Source: Neopusillimonas aromaticivorans (GTDB taxonomy: Bacteria; Pseudomonadota; Gammaproteobacteria; Burkholderiales; Burkholderiaceae_B). Taken from it: 64,000 nt of DNA. The stretch spans positions 3,220,570 to 3,284,569 of the forward strand of contig NZ_CP128233.1 in assembly GCF_030344915.1 (NCBI RefSeq), in the 5' to 3' direction. The position numbers and the translations under genes were made by a program. Below, one piece after another: positions 9,686 to 20,685 of this stretch (positions within the stretch are counted from its first letter, which is position 1; each line of letters starts with the position of its first letter). The notes under the pieces are model-generated. The model saw only the letters and a program-made list of their open reading frames with translations, made no database searches and had not been told where the DNA came from.

Positions 9686-11162
9686 GATCCTGCCTTTTCA
9701 TTACCAATGGCTGTTTTATCTGACGTTGAACCATTTTCAACGGTTTGTTCCAGCCAACCACCGCCTAGGGCCTTGTAGAGCTCAACCCGGTTCATCAGCG
9801 AATTCAGACCCGTTTGCAAAAACGTACGCTGGGCGTTGTACAGCGTCACTTCGGCAGCCTGCACCTGAAGGAAACTGTCAATGCCGTTTTCATAGCGCAA
9901 ACGGGCGATTTTCAAGGACTCGGAAGCAGATGCTTCAAGCGCCCGCAAAGCATCCAGCTGACTGGCATAGGTCGCTTCCCCGGCCAGTGCATCGGCTACT
10001 TCACGGAATGCGATCTGGATGGTTTTTTCGTATTGCGATACGGCGATATTCTTGCGCGCCTCAGCCAAACCCAGCTGACCGACGACCCCACCCGAGAACA
10101 AAGGCATTTTCAGGTCGGGAGTAAACGTCCAGAAACGGTTCGCACCGCTGAACAGACCGCCCATAGCCCCGCTGGCGAACCCGAGCACTCCGGTGATCGA
10201 GATATTCGGGAAAAATGCCGCCCTTGCCGCACCAATACTGGCATTTGCAGCCAGCAAACCATTTTCGGCCCCGATGATATCAGGACGACGCACCAGCAGA
10301 TCGGAAGGCAACCCTACCGGAATGCCGCTGACCAGCTGCTCGTGCCCGAATGGCGACGCTGCAGGCAAGTTCTGAGGCGTGCCGCCCAGTACCAGCAACA
10401 ACGCATTTTGTGCCAGTTGCTCAAGACGCAGGATTTCCTGCAAGTCTGCCCGGGACTGCTCAAGCTGGCTTTTCGCCTGATTAAGGTCAAGGGCGCCCGC
10501 GACGCCAGCATCGTAACGCTGACGAATCAGGTCATAGGACGACTGCCGTGACTTGAGCGTGCTTTCAACCAGCTGACGCTGCAGTTCGGTGGCACGCAAA
10601 CGGAAGTAACTTTCCGCCACCTGAGCAACCAGCGCAAGGTGAACCGTGCGCTGCGCCTGCTCGGACGCCAGATACTGCTGATAGGCCGCTTCACTGAGAT
10701 TGCGCACGCGACCGAAGAAGTCCAGCTCGAAGGCCGTAATACCGACACCGGCCTGATACACACGGCTGACGCTGGGTGCATTGGCCCCCCGGCCCGCAAC
10801 GGCTCGGGCATGCCCTGAATTGACGCGTTGCCACCGATACCCAATGTGGGCAGGCGTTCGCTTTGCTGAATACCAAACAAGGCACGGGCCTCTTCAACGC
10901 GACCCACCGCCACGCGCAAATCCCGATTGTTTTCAAGCGCAAACGCAATCAGGGCCTTGAGCTGCTCGTCACGGAAAAAGTCACGCCATCCGAGATCAGC
11001 CGATGCACTGACCGGGAGCGCCGAAACCGCCTGCGTTGCCCCGACGCCGGGATAAGCCGAAGGCACCGGCGCCGCAGGGCGTTCATATTTTGGCGCCAAC
11101 GAGCAGCCCGCCAGAATCAGCAGTGCGGGAATAATGGCGAGTCGATGTGCTTGACGTGTCAT
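9682..11162 (-). CDS. RND efflux outer-membrane channel lipoprotein, NodT/OprM family (frame broken once)
   Basis: TolC-like outer-membrane exit duct of about 493 aa. The lipoprotein signal ends in ALLILAGC (Cys acylation site). Two outer-membrane-efflux repeats follow: first WRDFFRDEQLKALIAFALEN and FELDFFGRV, later RRPDIIGAENGLLAANASIG and ENGIDSFLQVQAAEVTLYNA. The frame breaks at the C-run 10785-10790 (G-run on the coding strand); one added base joins AGGANAPSVSRVYQAG. The start ATG 11162 overlaps the probable stop of the RND pump gene. Partner of the pump and adaptor upstream. Confidence 0.9.
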
Positions 11163-14100
11163 GCCTGCCCCCTTCGTCACCCGAACGAGGTTCCTGTGAT
11201 GGTTGTGGAGTTTTGCCCAACAGTTTTGGACGTGTTTTGAAAATCGACATAATGACCACAAAGAAAACGGGTACAAACACCATGGCCAGCGGCGTGGCCG
11301 CCAGCATACCACCCAGAACCCCCAGACCGACGGCATTCTGGCTGGCCGAACCCGCACCCGTCGCCAACGCCAGAGGAACCACACCCAGAATGAAGGCAAA
11401 TGACGTCATCAGAATCGGACGAAAACGCAAACGCGCGCCTTCGATAGTCGCTTCAAGCAACCCCTTGCCCTCGGCATAGGCATCTTTGGCAAATTCGACA
11501 ATAAGAATCGCGTTCTTGGCGGCCAAACCAATAACGGTAATCATGCCGACCGAGAAATACACGTCATTCGACATCCCTAACATCGATACTAGGCCGACGG
11601 CGCCCAGCATGCCCAGCGGCACCATCAGCATGACTGAAACCGGAATTGCCCAGCTTTCATACAGTGCGCAAAGCAACAGGAACACCACCAGCATGGCCAG
11701 GCCCATCAGGATGACAGACTGGTTACCGGCCTGGATTTCCTGATACGACAACCCGGTCCACTCGTAACCGATGCCGGATGGCAACTGTGCGATCAAGCGT
11801 TCGATTTCGGCCATGGCTTCCCCGGTTGAGTAACCGGGAGCCGCGCCACCACCAATACGGATCGACTGGTAGCTGTTATATCGAACCACCTGAACCGGCC
11901 CCTGGTCCCATGAGGCCGATACGAACGACGCCAACGGTACAGGCTTGCCCTGATTATTGATCGCGTTCAGTTTGAGTACATCCTCAACCGACATTCGGGC
12001 GTCGGAATCGGCCTGCACCCAAACATTCTGCATCCGCCCGGCATTCGGGAACTTTGCTACATACGCCGAACCCAGTGAGGTTGAAATGAGAGTAGACACT
12101 TCGTTGAAGTTCACCCCGAGCGCTGCCGCCTTGTCACGGTCAATGACCAGTTGCAGTTCAGGCCCCGCACCCAGACCGGTAATACGGGTGCTGCTCAGGA
12201 TCGGACTTTGCGATGCCAACTGCAATAATTGCTGCGCTGCAGCGGTCAGAGCCTCGTTACCCATACCCCCACGGTCTTGCAGGCGCAGGTCAAAGCCTGA
12301 CGCGTTACCCAGCGACGAAATGGCTGGGGGAACGATAGCAAACACCATGGAGTCGGGTAAACCAAACAACAGCTTTTGGGTCGCCGCACCCGCGATTGCC
12401 TGGGCTGAATTTTCCGGACCCGGACGCTCGGAAAAGTCTTTGAGCGGCACGAACGCCAGCGCGGCATTCAGACCGTTACCGTTGAAGCTGAACCCCTGAA
12501 CCGTCACAATGTTTTCGACGCGCGGGTCATTCATGAAGTAGTCTTCGACTTTATGAATGACGTCCATGGTGCGGTTCGAGGTCGAACCGGACGGAAGTTC
12601 GATGTTGGCAATGATATACCCCTGATCTTCTTCCGGTAAAAACGCCGTTGGCAAACGGGTGTAGAACACACCCAGCGCACCCAACAGTACAGCGTACAGC
12701 AGCATGAGACGGCCTGTGCGCTTGACATTGCGTCCTACCCAACCCTCGTAGCGGTCGGTTACCTTGTCAAACGAACGATTGAACCACCCGAAAAAGCCCT
12801 TCTTTTCGTGGTGGCTGCCTTTGGCAATCGGCTTGAGAATCGTGCCGCACAGTGCCGGTGTAAACGTCAGCGCCAGAAACCCCGAGAAAAGAATGGACAC
12901 CGCCATCGCCACCGCGAACTGCCGGTAAATCACCCCGACCGAACCGCTCATGAACGCCAGCGGGAAAAACACTGTTGACAGCACCAGGGTCATGCCCACG
13001 ACTGCGCCACTGATTTGCGGCATGGCAAGCCGGGTCGCTTCTTTGGGCGGCAAACCCGTTTCCACCATGATGCGCTCAACGTTTTCAACCACCACAATCG
13101 CGTCGTCAACCAGAATCCCGATCGCCAACACCATGGCAAACATGGTTAGCACATTAATCGAGAACCCGGCCATCAACATGATGGCGAATGCCCCCATCAG
13201 ACACACGGGCACCACCAGCGCCGGAATCAGGGTATAGCGAACGTTCTGCAGGAACACATACATCACGATGAAGACCAGCACCATCGCTTCAAACAGCGTG
13301 TGAACGACTTGTTCGATCGAAATCTGCACATAAGGCGTCGTGTCGTATGGAATCGAATACGTTACGCCGGGCGGAAAGAACTTTGACAGCTCTTTCATTT
13401 GCGCCTTGACGCCTTCCGCCGTAGACAACGCGTTGGCATTGGTTGCGAGCGAAACTGCAAACGCGGCTGTGGTCTTGCCATTCAGACGGGCGCCAAACTG
13501 GTAATTGTCAGAACCGACTTCCACGCGGGCTACGTCTTTGATCTTGACGGTTGAACCATCCGGATTGGCACGCAGAATGATGTTTTCAAAGTCTGTGACC
13601 GACGAGAGTTCGCCATTGACCACGATAGGGGCCGAAACGCGCTGATTTGACGGATTGGGGGTGAGCCCAGAATACCTGCGGATACCTGGCGATTTTGCTG
13701 GGCGACAGCCGTATTGACCTCGGTCATACTGATATCGAAACCGACCAGTTTCGCCGGGTCAACCCAGATACGCATGGCCTTGGGTGCCGCAAACAACCGG
13801 AAATCACCCACGCCAGGCACCCTTGAAATCGGGTTCTGGATATTACGCGTGATGTAATCGGCCAGATTGACCTGATCTATGGAGCCGTCATCGGACGACA
13901 AGGAAACCACCAGCAGGAAGTTGGAATTGGCCTTGCTGACCCGCAGACCCTGCTGCAACACGGCTGCAGGAAGGCTGGAGGTCACGTTGGCAATACGGTT
14001 TTGCACGTCGACCTGTGCAAGCTCAGGGTCGGTGCCTGCCTGAAACGTCGCCGTAATCTGCGCATTACCATAGGAGTCACTGACTGATTCGTAGTACAGC

Positions 14101-14324
14101 AAGCCGGTGGCACCATTCAGCTCGTCTTCGATAAGACTGGCCACTGAATTGGAAACATCTTCCGCCGATGCGCCCGGATACGATGCAGAAATCGAAATCG
14201 CGGGCGGCGCAACCTCAGGGTACTGGGAAATGGGCAAATTGGGAATCGCCAGCAAGCCTGCCAGGGTGATGGCCAGCGCGACCACCCAGGCAAAAATGGG
14301 TCTTTCAATAAAAAACTGTGGCAT
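11159..14324 (-). CDS. RND multidrug efflux pump, AcrB/MexB type (frame broken)
   Basis: Inner-membrane proton-driven drug exporter of the HAE1 family, about 1055 aa. Starts MPQFFIERPIFAWVVALAIT with TM1, then the porter domain (ASYPGASAEDV), TM segments with the proton-relay aspartates in GILVDDAIVVVENVERI, and the second half with GMITVIGLAAKNAILIVEFA and GVLGGMLAATPLAMVFVPVF. Breaks: G-run 13657-13661 (joins GSPPNPSNQRVSAPIVVNG) and C-run 11168-11172 near the 3' end, which hides a TGA overlapping the next ATG. After correction it is a standard-length pump. It works with the adaptor (upstream) and channel (downstream). Substrates cannot be told from sequence. Confidence 0.94.
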
Positions 14325-14391
14325 GTGCGGTTACTCTGAATTCGTAGGTGAGGGTATCGTGAAACACCCCATGGCATCATGGACAAAACGA

Positions 14392-15639
14392 TCAGTCAGC
14401 CGACTGACCTCGCGATGGAGTACCTGCAGGCTGGGGCGATGTCGATGTATTACCGCCGCCAGTACCGGATGCGGCTGGATCACCCTGCCCTGCCGGTTTC
14501 CATGGCATGGCGGCAACCGGCGCACCCGGACGAATCTTCTGAAAACCTTCCACGACCACAACATCACCGGCCTGGACACCGCTGGTAATCAGATACTGAC
14601 CTTTCAGAACCGGCCCGACCGTGACGGGTACCGCACTGACCGTTTCATCTTTGACGACCATCAGGGAACTGTCACCATTGGCATCGCGGCGCACGGCCTG
14701 CTGCGGAACCAGCAAAGCCTGTTCGTCGACGCCCTGATCGATACGAGCCCGCACGTACATGCCGGGCAACAAGGTCTGGTCGGGGTTGTCAACTTCCGCC
14801 CGCAAATTGACCTGCCCGGTTGACGGGTCGACACTCACACCCGAAAACAGCAACTTGCCGGCCTGGGTGTGCTCCGCCCCATCTTCAAGGATCACCCGCA
14901 CCTGGGCCGAACCATCGGCCGACTGTTTGAGCACACCATCGGCAATCGCTTTGCGCAATTGCGCCAGCTGGGTTGTCGAACGGGTAATGTCGACATAAAC
15001 ACGGTCAAATGCCTGGACATCGGCCAGCAAGGTGGCCTGTGCAGCGCTGACCAGCGCCCCTTCGGTAACATAGGCCTTGCCGATGCGCCCGTCGATGGGC
15101 GAGGTCACCTTGGTGTACCCCAGATCAATTTCAGCCGCCTGCAATGCCGCTTTTGCAGACGCCACTGCCGCGCGGGCCTGAGCTGCAGCCGAAGTCGCGT
15201 TATCGTATTCTTGCTGACTGACGGCACGCTCTTTGACCAAACGGCTGTAACGATCCGCCAGAAGCTGGGCCGCACGCGCATCGGCCTGTGCCCGTTGCAG
15301 CTGCGCTGCCGCCTGATCACGAACCGCCTGGTAGGGCGCAGGGTCAATCGTGAACAACAACTGCCCCGCTTTTACGTTACTGCCTTGTTCAAAATTGATG
15401 GCATCAACAATACCACTGACCCGCGCCCGGACCTGGGCATCTTGAAGAGCACTGATGCGTCCGGGCAAATCGACGGTTACCTGGGCGGGCTGCGGCTGCA
15501 CGGTCACCACGCTGACCGGCACTTTCATGCCACCGGGCCCCTGCGCCGGAGGATCGCTGCAGGCTGCGAGCGAGAGTACAGACAGAAGAACAACGGCTTT
15601 TGCTTTGCTCTGCCAGGCAGGCAACGATAGGTATGGCAT
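14392..15639 (-). CDS. RND efflux periplasmic adaptor lipoprotein (AcrA/MexA type)
   Basis: Membrane-fusion protein of 415 aa linking pump and outer-membrane channel. Lipobox VLSLAACSDPP after a short hydrophobic segment; lipoyl halves VRARVSGIVDAINFEQGSNV and YTKVTSPIDGRIGKAYV flank a coiled-coil hairpin rich in A, Q and R (QRAQADARAAQLLADRYSRL); the barrel and membrane-proximal domains follow, ending in a Gly/Ser/Pro-rich tail. I choose ATG 15639 (MPYLSL, GGAG upstream) over an in-frame start 90 bases earlier. First gene of adaptor-pump-channel-pdxJ. No repressor gene of the TetR/AcrR type is adjacent; the upstream gap to 15822 is AT-rich and likely holds the promoter. Confidence 0.93.
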   Translation of the reverse strand: MPYLSLPAWQSKAKAVVLLSVLSLAACSDPPAQGPGGMKVPVSVVTVQPQPAQVTVDLPGRISALQDAQVRARVSGIVDAINFEQGSNVKAGQLLFTIDPAPYQAVRDQAAAQLQRAQADARAAQLLADRYSRLVKERAVSQQEYDNATSAAAQARAAVASAKAALQAAEIDLGYTKVTSPIDGRIGKAYVTEGALVSAAQATLLADVQAFDRVYVDITRSTTQLAQLRKAIADGVLKQSADGSAQVRVILEDGAEHTQAGKLLFSGVSVDPSTGQVNLRAEVDNPDQTLLPGMYVRARIDQGVDEQALLVPQQAVRRDANGDSSLMVVKDETVSAVPVTVGPVLKGQYLITSGVQAGDVVVVEGFQKIRPGAPVAAMPWKPAGQGDPAASGTGGGNTSTSPQPAGTPSRGQSAD

Positions 15640-15822
15640 GTAACGGCTCCGACGACAAACCGGCAAGTACCGACACGCGGAACTTACCGGTTGAGAACTA
15701 GGTAGGCAAGCAGTATATAACGAAACCAACCCGTACAGTAATAGGGAAAATTCTTGCTAAATGATACTAATTAATTAAAAAATTTAATGTTAAAACAGGG
15801 TGAACCACATAAAAATAACACA

Positions 15823-16615
15823 TCAACCCAGCAATAATGCATCGTCTGAGACCGCTTCACCGCGCACACGCTCGAACATGGCCAACAACCCGGGAACATC
15901 CATCCCTTGACGTTCTTTTCCAGAAATATCAAGGACAATATTGCCCTGATGCAACATGATGGTACGGTCACCCACATCAAGGGCCTGACGCATGCTGTGC
16001 GTCACCATCAGGGTCGTCAGTTTGTGCTGGCCGACAATAGTACGGGTCAGGTCAAGCACAAAACTGGCGGTTCTGGGGTCAAGCGCAGCCGTGTGTTCGT
16101 CAAGCAACAAAATACGTGAAGGCTGCAGCGTTGCCATCAGCAGGCTGACGGCTTGTCGCTGGCCTCCGGACAATAACCCGATCCGGTCAGTCAGGCGGTT
16201 TTCCAGGCCCAGGCCCAACGTTTCCAAAGACGCCCTAAAGCGTTCGCGATACATTTTTTCACGGCTGACGTCAGCCCCTGGACCCACCCCGACGCATGGC
16301 CAGCGCCATGTTTTCTTCGATCGTCAGGTCTTCGCAGGTTCCCGCCATCGGATCCTGAAAAACCCGTGCAACCCGCCGGGCCCGTTCCCAGACCGGCGCC
16401 CGTGTGACATCGGCATCGTCAATGATGATGCGCCCTTCATCAACCGGCAAGTCACCTGAAATGGCATTCAGCAGGGTTGACTTGCCGGCGCCATTCGAAC
16501 CAATCACGGTAATGAACTGCCCGGCCGGAATATCGAGACTCAAACCGCGCAACGCACGAGTTTCAATGGGTGTACCCGCATTGAACGTAATGAACAACTC
16601 TTCGGCTTTCAGCAT
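15823..16615 (-). CDS. ABC transporter ATP-binding protein (frame broken)
   Basis: Cytoplasmic ATPase of a three-gene importer, about 263 aa. Walker A VIGSNGAGKSTLLNAISG, Q-loop VARVFQDP, signature LLSGGQRQAVSLLMATLQPS, Walker B ILLLDEHTAALDP and switch His in MVTHSMRQAL; the catalytic residue after Walker B is Glu (DEHTA). The frame changes near 16285 in a G-rich stretch; the net shift equals one base lost from the frame or two added, so the exact joint (RRGG to GADVSREKM) is uncertain. It lies directly downstream of its permease (start 16615, permease stop 16619). Typical of the uptake systems with ABC_sub_bind receptors. Confidence 0.9.
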
Positions 16616-16618
16616 GGA

Positions 16619-17547
16619 TCAACCTTTGCGGGAAGTGGCACCACCAACGGTACCCTTGACGGCCCGGGCACCGGCCCGCAGACGTTTTTTCAACAGGGGA
16701 TGACCAACGCCACCGTCACCAGCACTGCAGTGATCAGATTGAGGTCTTGCGCCTGCAAGCCAATGAAATCAACATTCAGTGCCAGCGCAACGAAAAACCG
16801 GTACAGCACCGCGCCGACAATTGCGGCCAGCGTGATAACCAGAATATTGCGTGACGACAAAATGCTTTCACCCAGAATCACGGCGGCAAGCCCGATAACA
16901 ATGGTGCCAATGCCCATTGAAATATCCGCACCGCCCTGAGACTGCGCAAACAATGCCCCGCCCAAGGCACACAAAGCGTTGGCAATCGCCAGCCCCAGAA
17001 TGACCATACCTCCGGTTGCAACGCCCTGCGCACGAGCCATGCGCGGGTTTGAACCGGTTGCCCGCATGGCCAGCCCCGACTCGGTCTTGAGATACCCGTC
17101 AAGCAAGAGCTTGACCACAATAACGATCAGCAGCATCAGCAAGGGGCGAAAGACAAAGTCGTCGATGCTTTCAGTGTGCAGCAGTGTGAAAACGGTCGGG
17201 TCAGTGATCAGCGGAATATTAGGAGCCCCCATGACGCGCAAGTTGATCGAATACAGGGCAATCATGACCAGAATGCTGGCCAGCAGATCCATCACTTTCA
17301 GACGCACGTTCAGCCAGCCGGTTAACGCACCTGCACAAGCGCCGGCCCCCATCGCCACAAGCGTTGCAACGAACGGATTGACATCCGCAGCGATCAGCAC
17401 AGCGGCAACCGCTCCGCCCAGAGGAAAGCTGCCATCAACGGTTAAATCGGGGAAACGCAAAATGCGAAAAGAAATAAGCACACTCAGGGCGACAAGCGCA
17501 AAAATCAGCCCGATTTCAAGCGCGCCCCACAGGGAATAGATAGACAT
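16619..17547 (-). CDS. ABC transporter permease (frame broken near 3' end)
   Basis: Multi-spanning inner-membrane permease, about 309 aa, of the BPD_transp_2 (branched-chain amino-acid-like) family. Hydrophobic segments start LEIGLIFALVALSVLISFRI; conserved FPDLTVDGSFPLGGAV and GLAMRATGSNPRMARAQGV mark the family. In the raw frame it ends at 16690 with VALVIPC; adding one base in the G-run 16696-16699 extends it through VIPLLKKRLRAGARAVKG to a TGA at 16621-16619, three bases before the ATPase start. This extended end is preferred because it gives normal operon spacing. Confidence 0.9.
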
Positions 17548-17592
17548 GCCGGCTCCTGGCCGGGCGCAAGCGCCCGGCGCCAGAAAAAACGA

Positions 17593-18557
17593 TTATTGAA
17601 TGACGTTGGCTGCCGACTTGACCAGCTCGGGTGACAAGGTAACTCCCTGTTTGGCGGCCGCATCCAGGTTGACGTGCAGCTCTACCGTTTTCCCCATCTG
17701 GGAAGGCATCTCGCCAGGCACCTTGCCATTGAGCACATCGATCACCATGGCGCCCGTCTGCAGCCCAAGATCGTAGTAATTGATCCCTAACGCGGCGATA
17801 GCCCCCGCTTGACGCTGTCGGGATCGGACGCGACCAGCGGAATATCCGCATCGTTACCCACCTTGACCAGCGCCTCGTAGGCCGACACCACATTGTTGTC
17901 AGTGCTGGTATAGATGACATCGGCGCGACCAATCAGGCTGCGGGCTGCCGCACCGACATCAACCGTACGCGGTGCGCTGACCTCGACCAGCGTCATGCCA
18001 AAAGTGGGCAACAGCTCGCGCAATTGACGCACAACGACAGCCGAATTGGCCTCGCCCGGGTTGTACACCATGCCGACCGTCTTGGCATCAGGCACAACCT
18101 GCCGGATCAGTTCAACCTGACGGGTCAGGTCAAGCATGTCGGACACGCCTGTCACATTGGTACCCGAGGCCTCAAGTGTCGGAACCAGCTGCGCCTCAAC
18201 TGGATCCGTCACGGCGGCATACACAACAGGAATGGTTTTGGTGGCGGCAACGACAGCCTGGGCGGTGGGCGTCGCAATGGCTACGATGACATCGGGTTTG
18301 TCGCCGATGAACTTGCGTGCAATCTGTGCAGCGATGGCATTGTTGCCCTGGGCCGTTTCGTAGGCCCACTTCAGGCCTTTTTCTTCGGTGAAACCTGCCT
18401 TTTCAAGCGCATCTTTCACGCCGTCCTTCAGGGCATCAAGCGCGGGGTGCTCGACAATTGACGTCACCGCAACGGATTGAGCCATGGCGACAACAGGCAC
18501 GGCACACGACAGCGCCAACAAAGCACCGACGAGAGGTTTGATCACTACAGAACGCAT
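17593..18557 (-). CDS. ABC transporter substrate-binding protein, ABC_sub_bind family (frame broken once)
   Basis: Periplasmic receptor of about 321 aa. A signal peptide ends in VVAMAQS. The protein has the two-lobed fold of PF04392 (TrpX/YtrF-like): VTSIVEHPALDALKDGVKDA, PDVIVAIATPTAQAVV, IPVVYAAVTDPVEAQLV, VTGVSDMLDLTRQVEL and VIYTSTDNNVV. The frame breaks at C-run 17802-17806; one base added joins DSVKRGAIAALGINYYDLG to the C-terminal QTGAMVIDVLNGK and stop at 17593. It is upstream of permease and ATPase in one operon. Members of the family bind aromatic or other amino acids; the ligand here is unknown. Confidence 0.9.
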
Positions 18558-18633
18558 ACAAGTCTCCTGAAGATAACCGGCTTATTTTACAGAAAGCTTA
18601 AACGTCGTTGATTTGCCCGTAAATACCGTGCCA

Positions 18634-19407
18634 TCAGACCCTTACGCGCGCATCTTGGGTCAGCTGCGACAACAATGAACGCGCCCATTGCACCGCCGGC
18701 AAACCATAGACCTGCTCAACCTGATGGGCCCGGTCCAGAAACTGTGCCACAGAAACATCAAGCAATGGCCCTTTCAAGCCCAGAACAATCCGGTTACCTT
18801 CGTCGATTTCCGGCAACTCCAGCACGCGACCCTGAAAAACCTCACGCAAACGTTCAATATTGGGGGCAAAGCTGCTGTGATTGCCAAACAGATTGACCGC
18901 CATGACGCCAACATCGTCAAGCGCATGGAAACAGTCTTGATAGAACTCGAGCGAATCACGCACCGGACCCAGGGCGTCGGCATCGTACAAATCCACCATC
19001 AGCGCACGAAAACGACCGACCTGGTCGGGTTGCCTGACCCATAGGGCAGCGTCCTGATGGTCAATCGTCGAACGCTTCGACTCTGGCAATCGAAAATAGG
19101 CCCGGCAAATTGCCGTTACCGCCGGATTCCACTCTGCCGTGCACAAACGGGCTTGCATATGCTTGTGTGCAAACCGGAGCAACGACCCGGCACCCAGCCC
19201 CAGAAAGCCCAGCGTATCTTTGCGGGAAGGCTCAAGAAACAGCAACCACGCCATCATTTGCTGCGTATACGCCAGCACGAGTTCATCGGGCTTCTTCACA
19301 CGCATCGCCCCTTGCACCCAAACCGAATCAAAGTGCAAGTACCGGATACCGTCGGACTCGGAAAGCGTCGGTTCGTCGCGGGGACCAGGTGCCGCCTTAT
19401 GCATCAT
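18634..19407 (-). CDS. Spermidine-synthase-like methyltransferase-fold protein
   Basis: About 257 aa of the spermidine/spermine synthase superfamily: FLGLGAGSLLRFAHKH is the nucleotide-binding loop, followed by CTAEWNPAVTAICRAYF (acidic residue after strand 2), RFRALMVDLYDADALGPV and DVGVMAVNLFG. The usual YDVI.D and gatekeeper residues are not clearly preserved, so polyamine synthesis is not assured. In the raw sequence this protein is fused in frame to the exonuclease upstream; a one-base undercall at the C-run 19409-19414 explains that, so I start it at ATG 19407 (MMHKAAPG). Probably co-transcribed with xthA. Confidence 0.75.
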   Translation of the reverse strand: MMHKAAPGPRDEPTLSESDGIRYLHFDSVWVQGAMRVKKPDELVLAYTQQMMAWLLFLEPSRKDTLGFLGLGAGSLLRFAHKHMQARLCTAEWNPAVTAICRAYFRLPESKRSTIDHQDAALWVRQPDQVGRFRALMVDLYDADALGPVRDSLEFYQDCFHALDDVGVMAVNLFGNHSSFAPNIERLREVFQGRVLELPEIDEGNRIVLGLKGPLLDVSVAQFLDRAHQVEQVYGLPAVQWARSLLSQLTQDARVRV

Positions 19408-20190
19408 GCCCCCCAGGTCAAGCGTTGCCACGACAGGTGTGTGATCGGAAGGCTGTTCGTTGCGACGCGGTGTCTTGTCAATACTGCAGGCTGTGCAATG
19501 CGGCACCAGAGCCGCCGACAACAGCACATGGTCAATCCGCAAACCGGCATTACGCCGGAACGCAAACTGACGATAATCCCACCAACTGAACGATTTTTCA
19601 TCCTGTTCGAACAACCGGAAGGCGTCCGTCAGGCCCAGCGAGAGCAAACGCCGGAAGGCCGCACGCTCGGGCTCGGAGACATGGACCTGCCCGGCCCACT
19701 TGGCCGGATCATGCACATCTTCGTCTGCCGGAGCAATGTTGTAGTCACCCAATACAGCCAGGCGCGGAAAACGCTTGAGCTCATCAGCCAGCCACGCCTC
19801 GAAAGCGGCAAACCACTGCAACTTGTATTCGAATTTTTCGCTATCGAGGGCTTGCCCGTTCGGACAGTAGGCACTGACGACCCGGATGTCGCCTCCCGCC
19901 GAGGGAAGCGTAACCGCAATCACGCGTTGCTGCGGGTCTTCGAAATTCGGCAGATTGACCTGAACATCCGTGCCCGGCTGGCGCGACAGCACGGCCACCC
20001 CATTGTAGGTTTTCTGACCGGCCCACGCGGCGTGGTAACCGGCTTGCGCCAGCGCCTCGACCGGAAACTTGTCGTTCGGCAACTTGAGCTCTTGCAGGCA
20101 TAACGCGTCCACCGGGTTGGCAGCGAGCCAATCGAGCACCTGGGGCAAGCGCACCTTCAAAGAGTTCACGTTCCATGTTGCTAATTTCAT
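19397..20190 (-). CDS. xthA: Exodeoxyribonuclease III
   Basis: AP endonuclease and 3'-5' exonuclease of about 264 aa for base-excision repair. Motifs: KLATWNVNSLKVRLPQVLDW, metal-binding Glu in CLQELKLPNDKFP, YNGVAVLSR, GDYNIAPADEDVHDP, and the catalytic His-Asp pair in PSDHTPVVATL with RIDHVLLSA before it. Start ATG 20190. In the raw frame no stop occurs before the next gene; with one more G in the run 19409-19414 it ends GGHDA and a TAA at 19399-19397, overlapping the next start by 11 bases. That length is normal for the family. Confidence 0.93.
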
Positions 20191-20286
20191 AGTAGAACCC
20201 GTCTGTACGTCTAAAAAGCGTTCTAGCGTAGCATTTTCGGGACGGTAACGACGTCGGCAGCCAACCCCATCAGTTACAATCAAACC

Positions 20287-20610
20287 ATGAATGCAACCAG
20301 CCAGATTGTTTCCGCCTTGCCCGAAGGCCTGATCCTGAATGTCCAGATCGAAGATCTGGTTTTCACGGCCTATGTCGTCATCAGCGAGCCCGATATTCAC
20401 CGTGTGGCCGAGCTCGTTTCGACGGAAGCCTACGAGCAGGCCAACGACTGGCACGTTGCCGCAGTTGCAACGGCTGATGAAGCCGCCGTACAAGTTGCCG
20501 ACATTGCCTTCAACATGAATCTGGATGATGCTGTCGTTTTTCTGTGCACCAACACCGAAGCCTACGACGCCACCCTGCTGGCCCTTGGCCAGCCAGATCA
20601 TGCAGGTTAA
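20287..20610 (+). CDS. Small hypothetical acidic protein
   Basis: A 107-residue open frame starting MNATSQIVSALPEGLILNVQ and ending QPDHAG. It is acidic, has no signal peptide or membrane segment, and alternates short hydrophobic strands with helices (FTAYVVISEPDIHRVAELVS; DDAVVFLCTNTEAYDATLLA). I do not recognise the family. It starts 96 bp after the divergent xthA start and is 75 bp upstream of gmk in the same direction. The opposite frame is an extension of xthA upstream of its real start and looks like a shadow. Support: natural amino-acid use and correct placement; no clear ribosome site. Confidence 0.55.
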   Translation: MNATSQIVSALPEGLILNVQIEDLVFTAYVVISEPDIHRVAELVSTEAYEQANDWHVAAVATADEAAVQVADIAFNMNLDDAVVFLCTNTEAYDATLLALGQPDHAG

Positions 20611-20685
20611 TGCCGGCCTCCGGCCCCGTCACCTGCTGCCCTGCTCTTACACCCTACGATCAACTTACGTTTAACCGGTTCTGTC

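Noticed and set aside
2707..13661. Programmed ribosomal frameshifting as the cause of the breaks.
   Set aside because: The breaks occur in unrelated genes at plain homopolymers without slippery heptamers or downstream structures, and nearly always need an added base.
18634..20601. A single 655-codon frame starting at 20601.
   Set aside because: The first 137 codons are antisense to the small gene at 20287 and upstream of the true xthA start; the rest is two genes joined by a probable short run.
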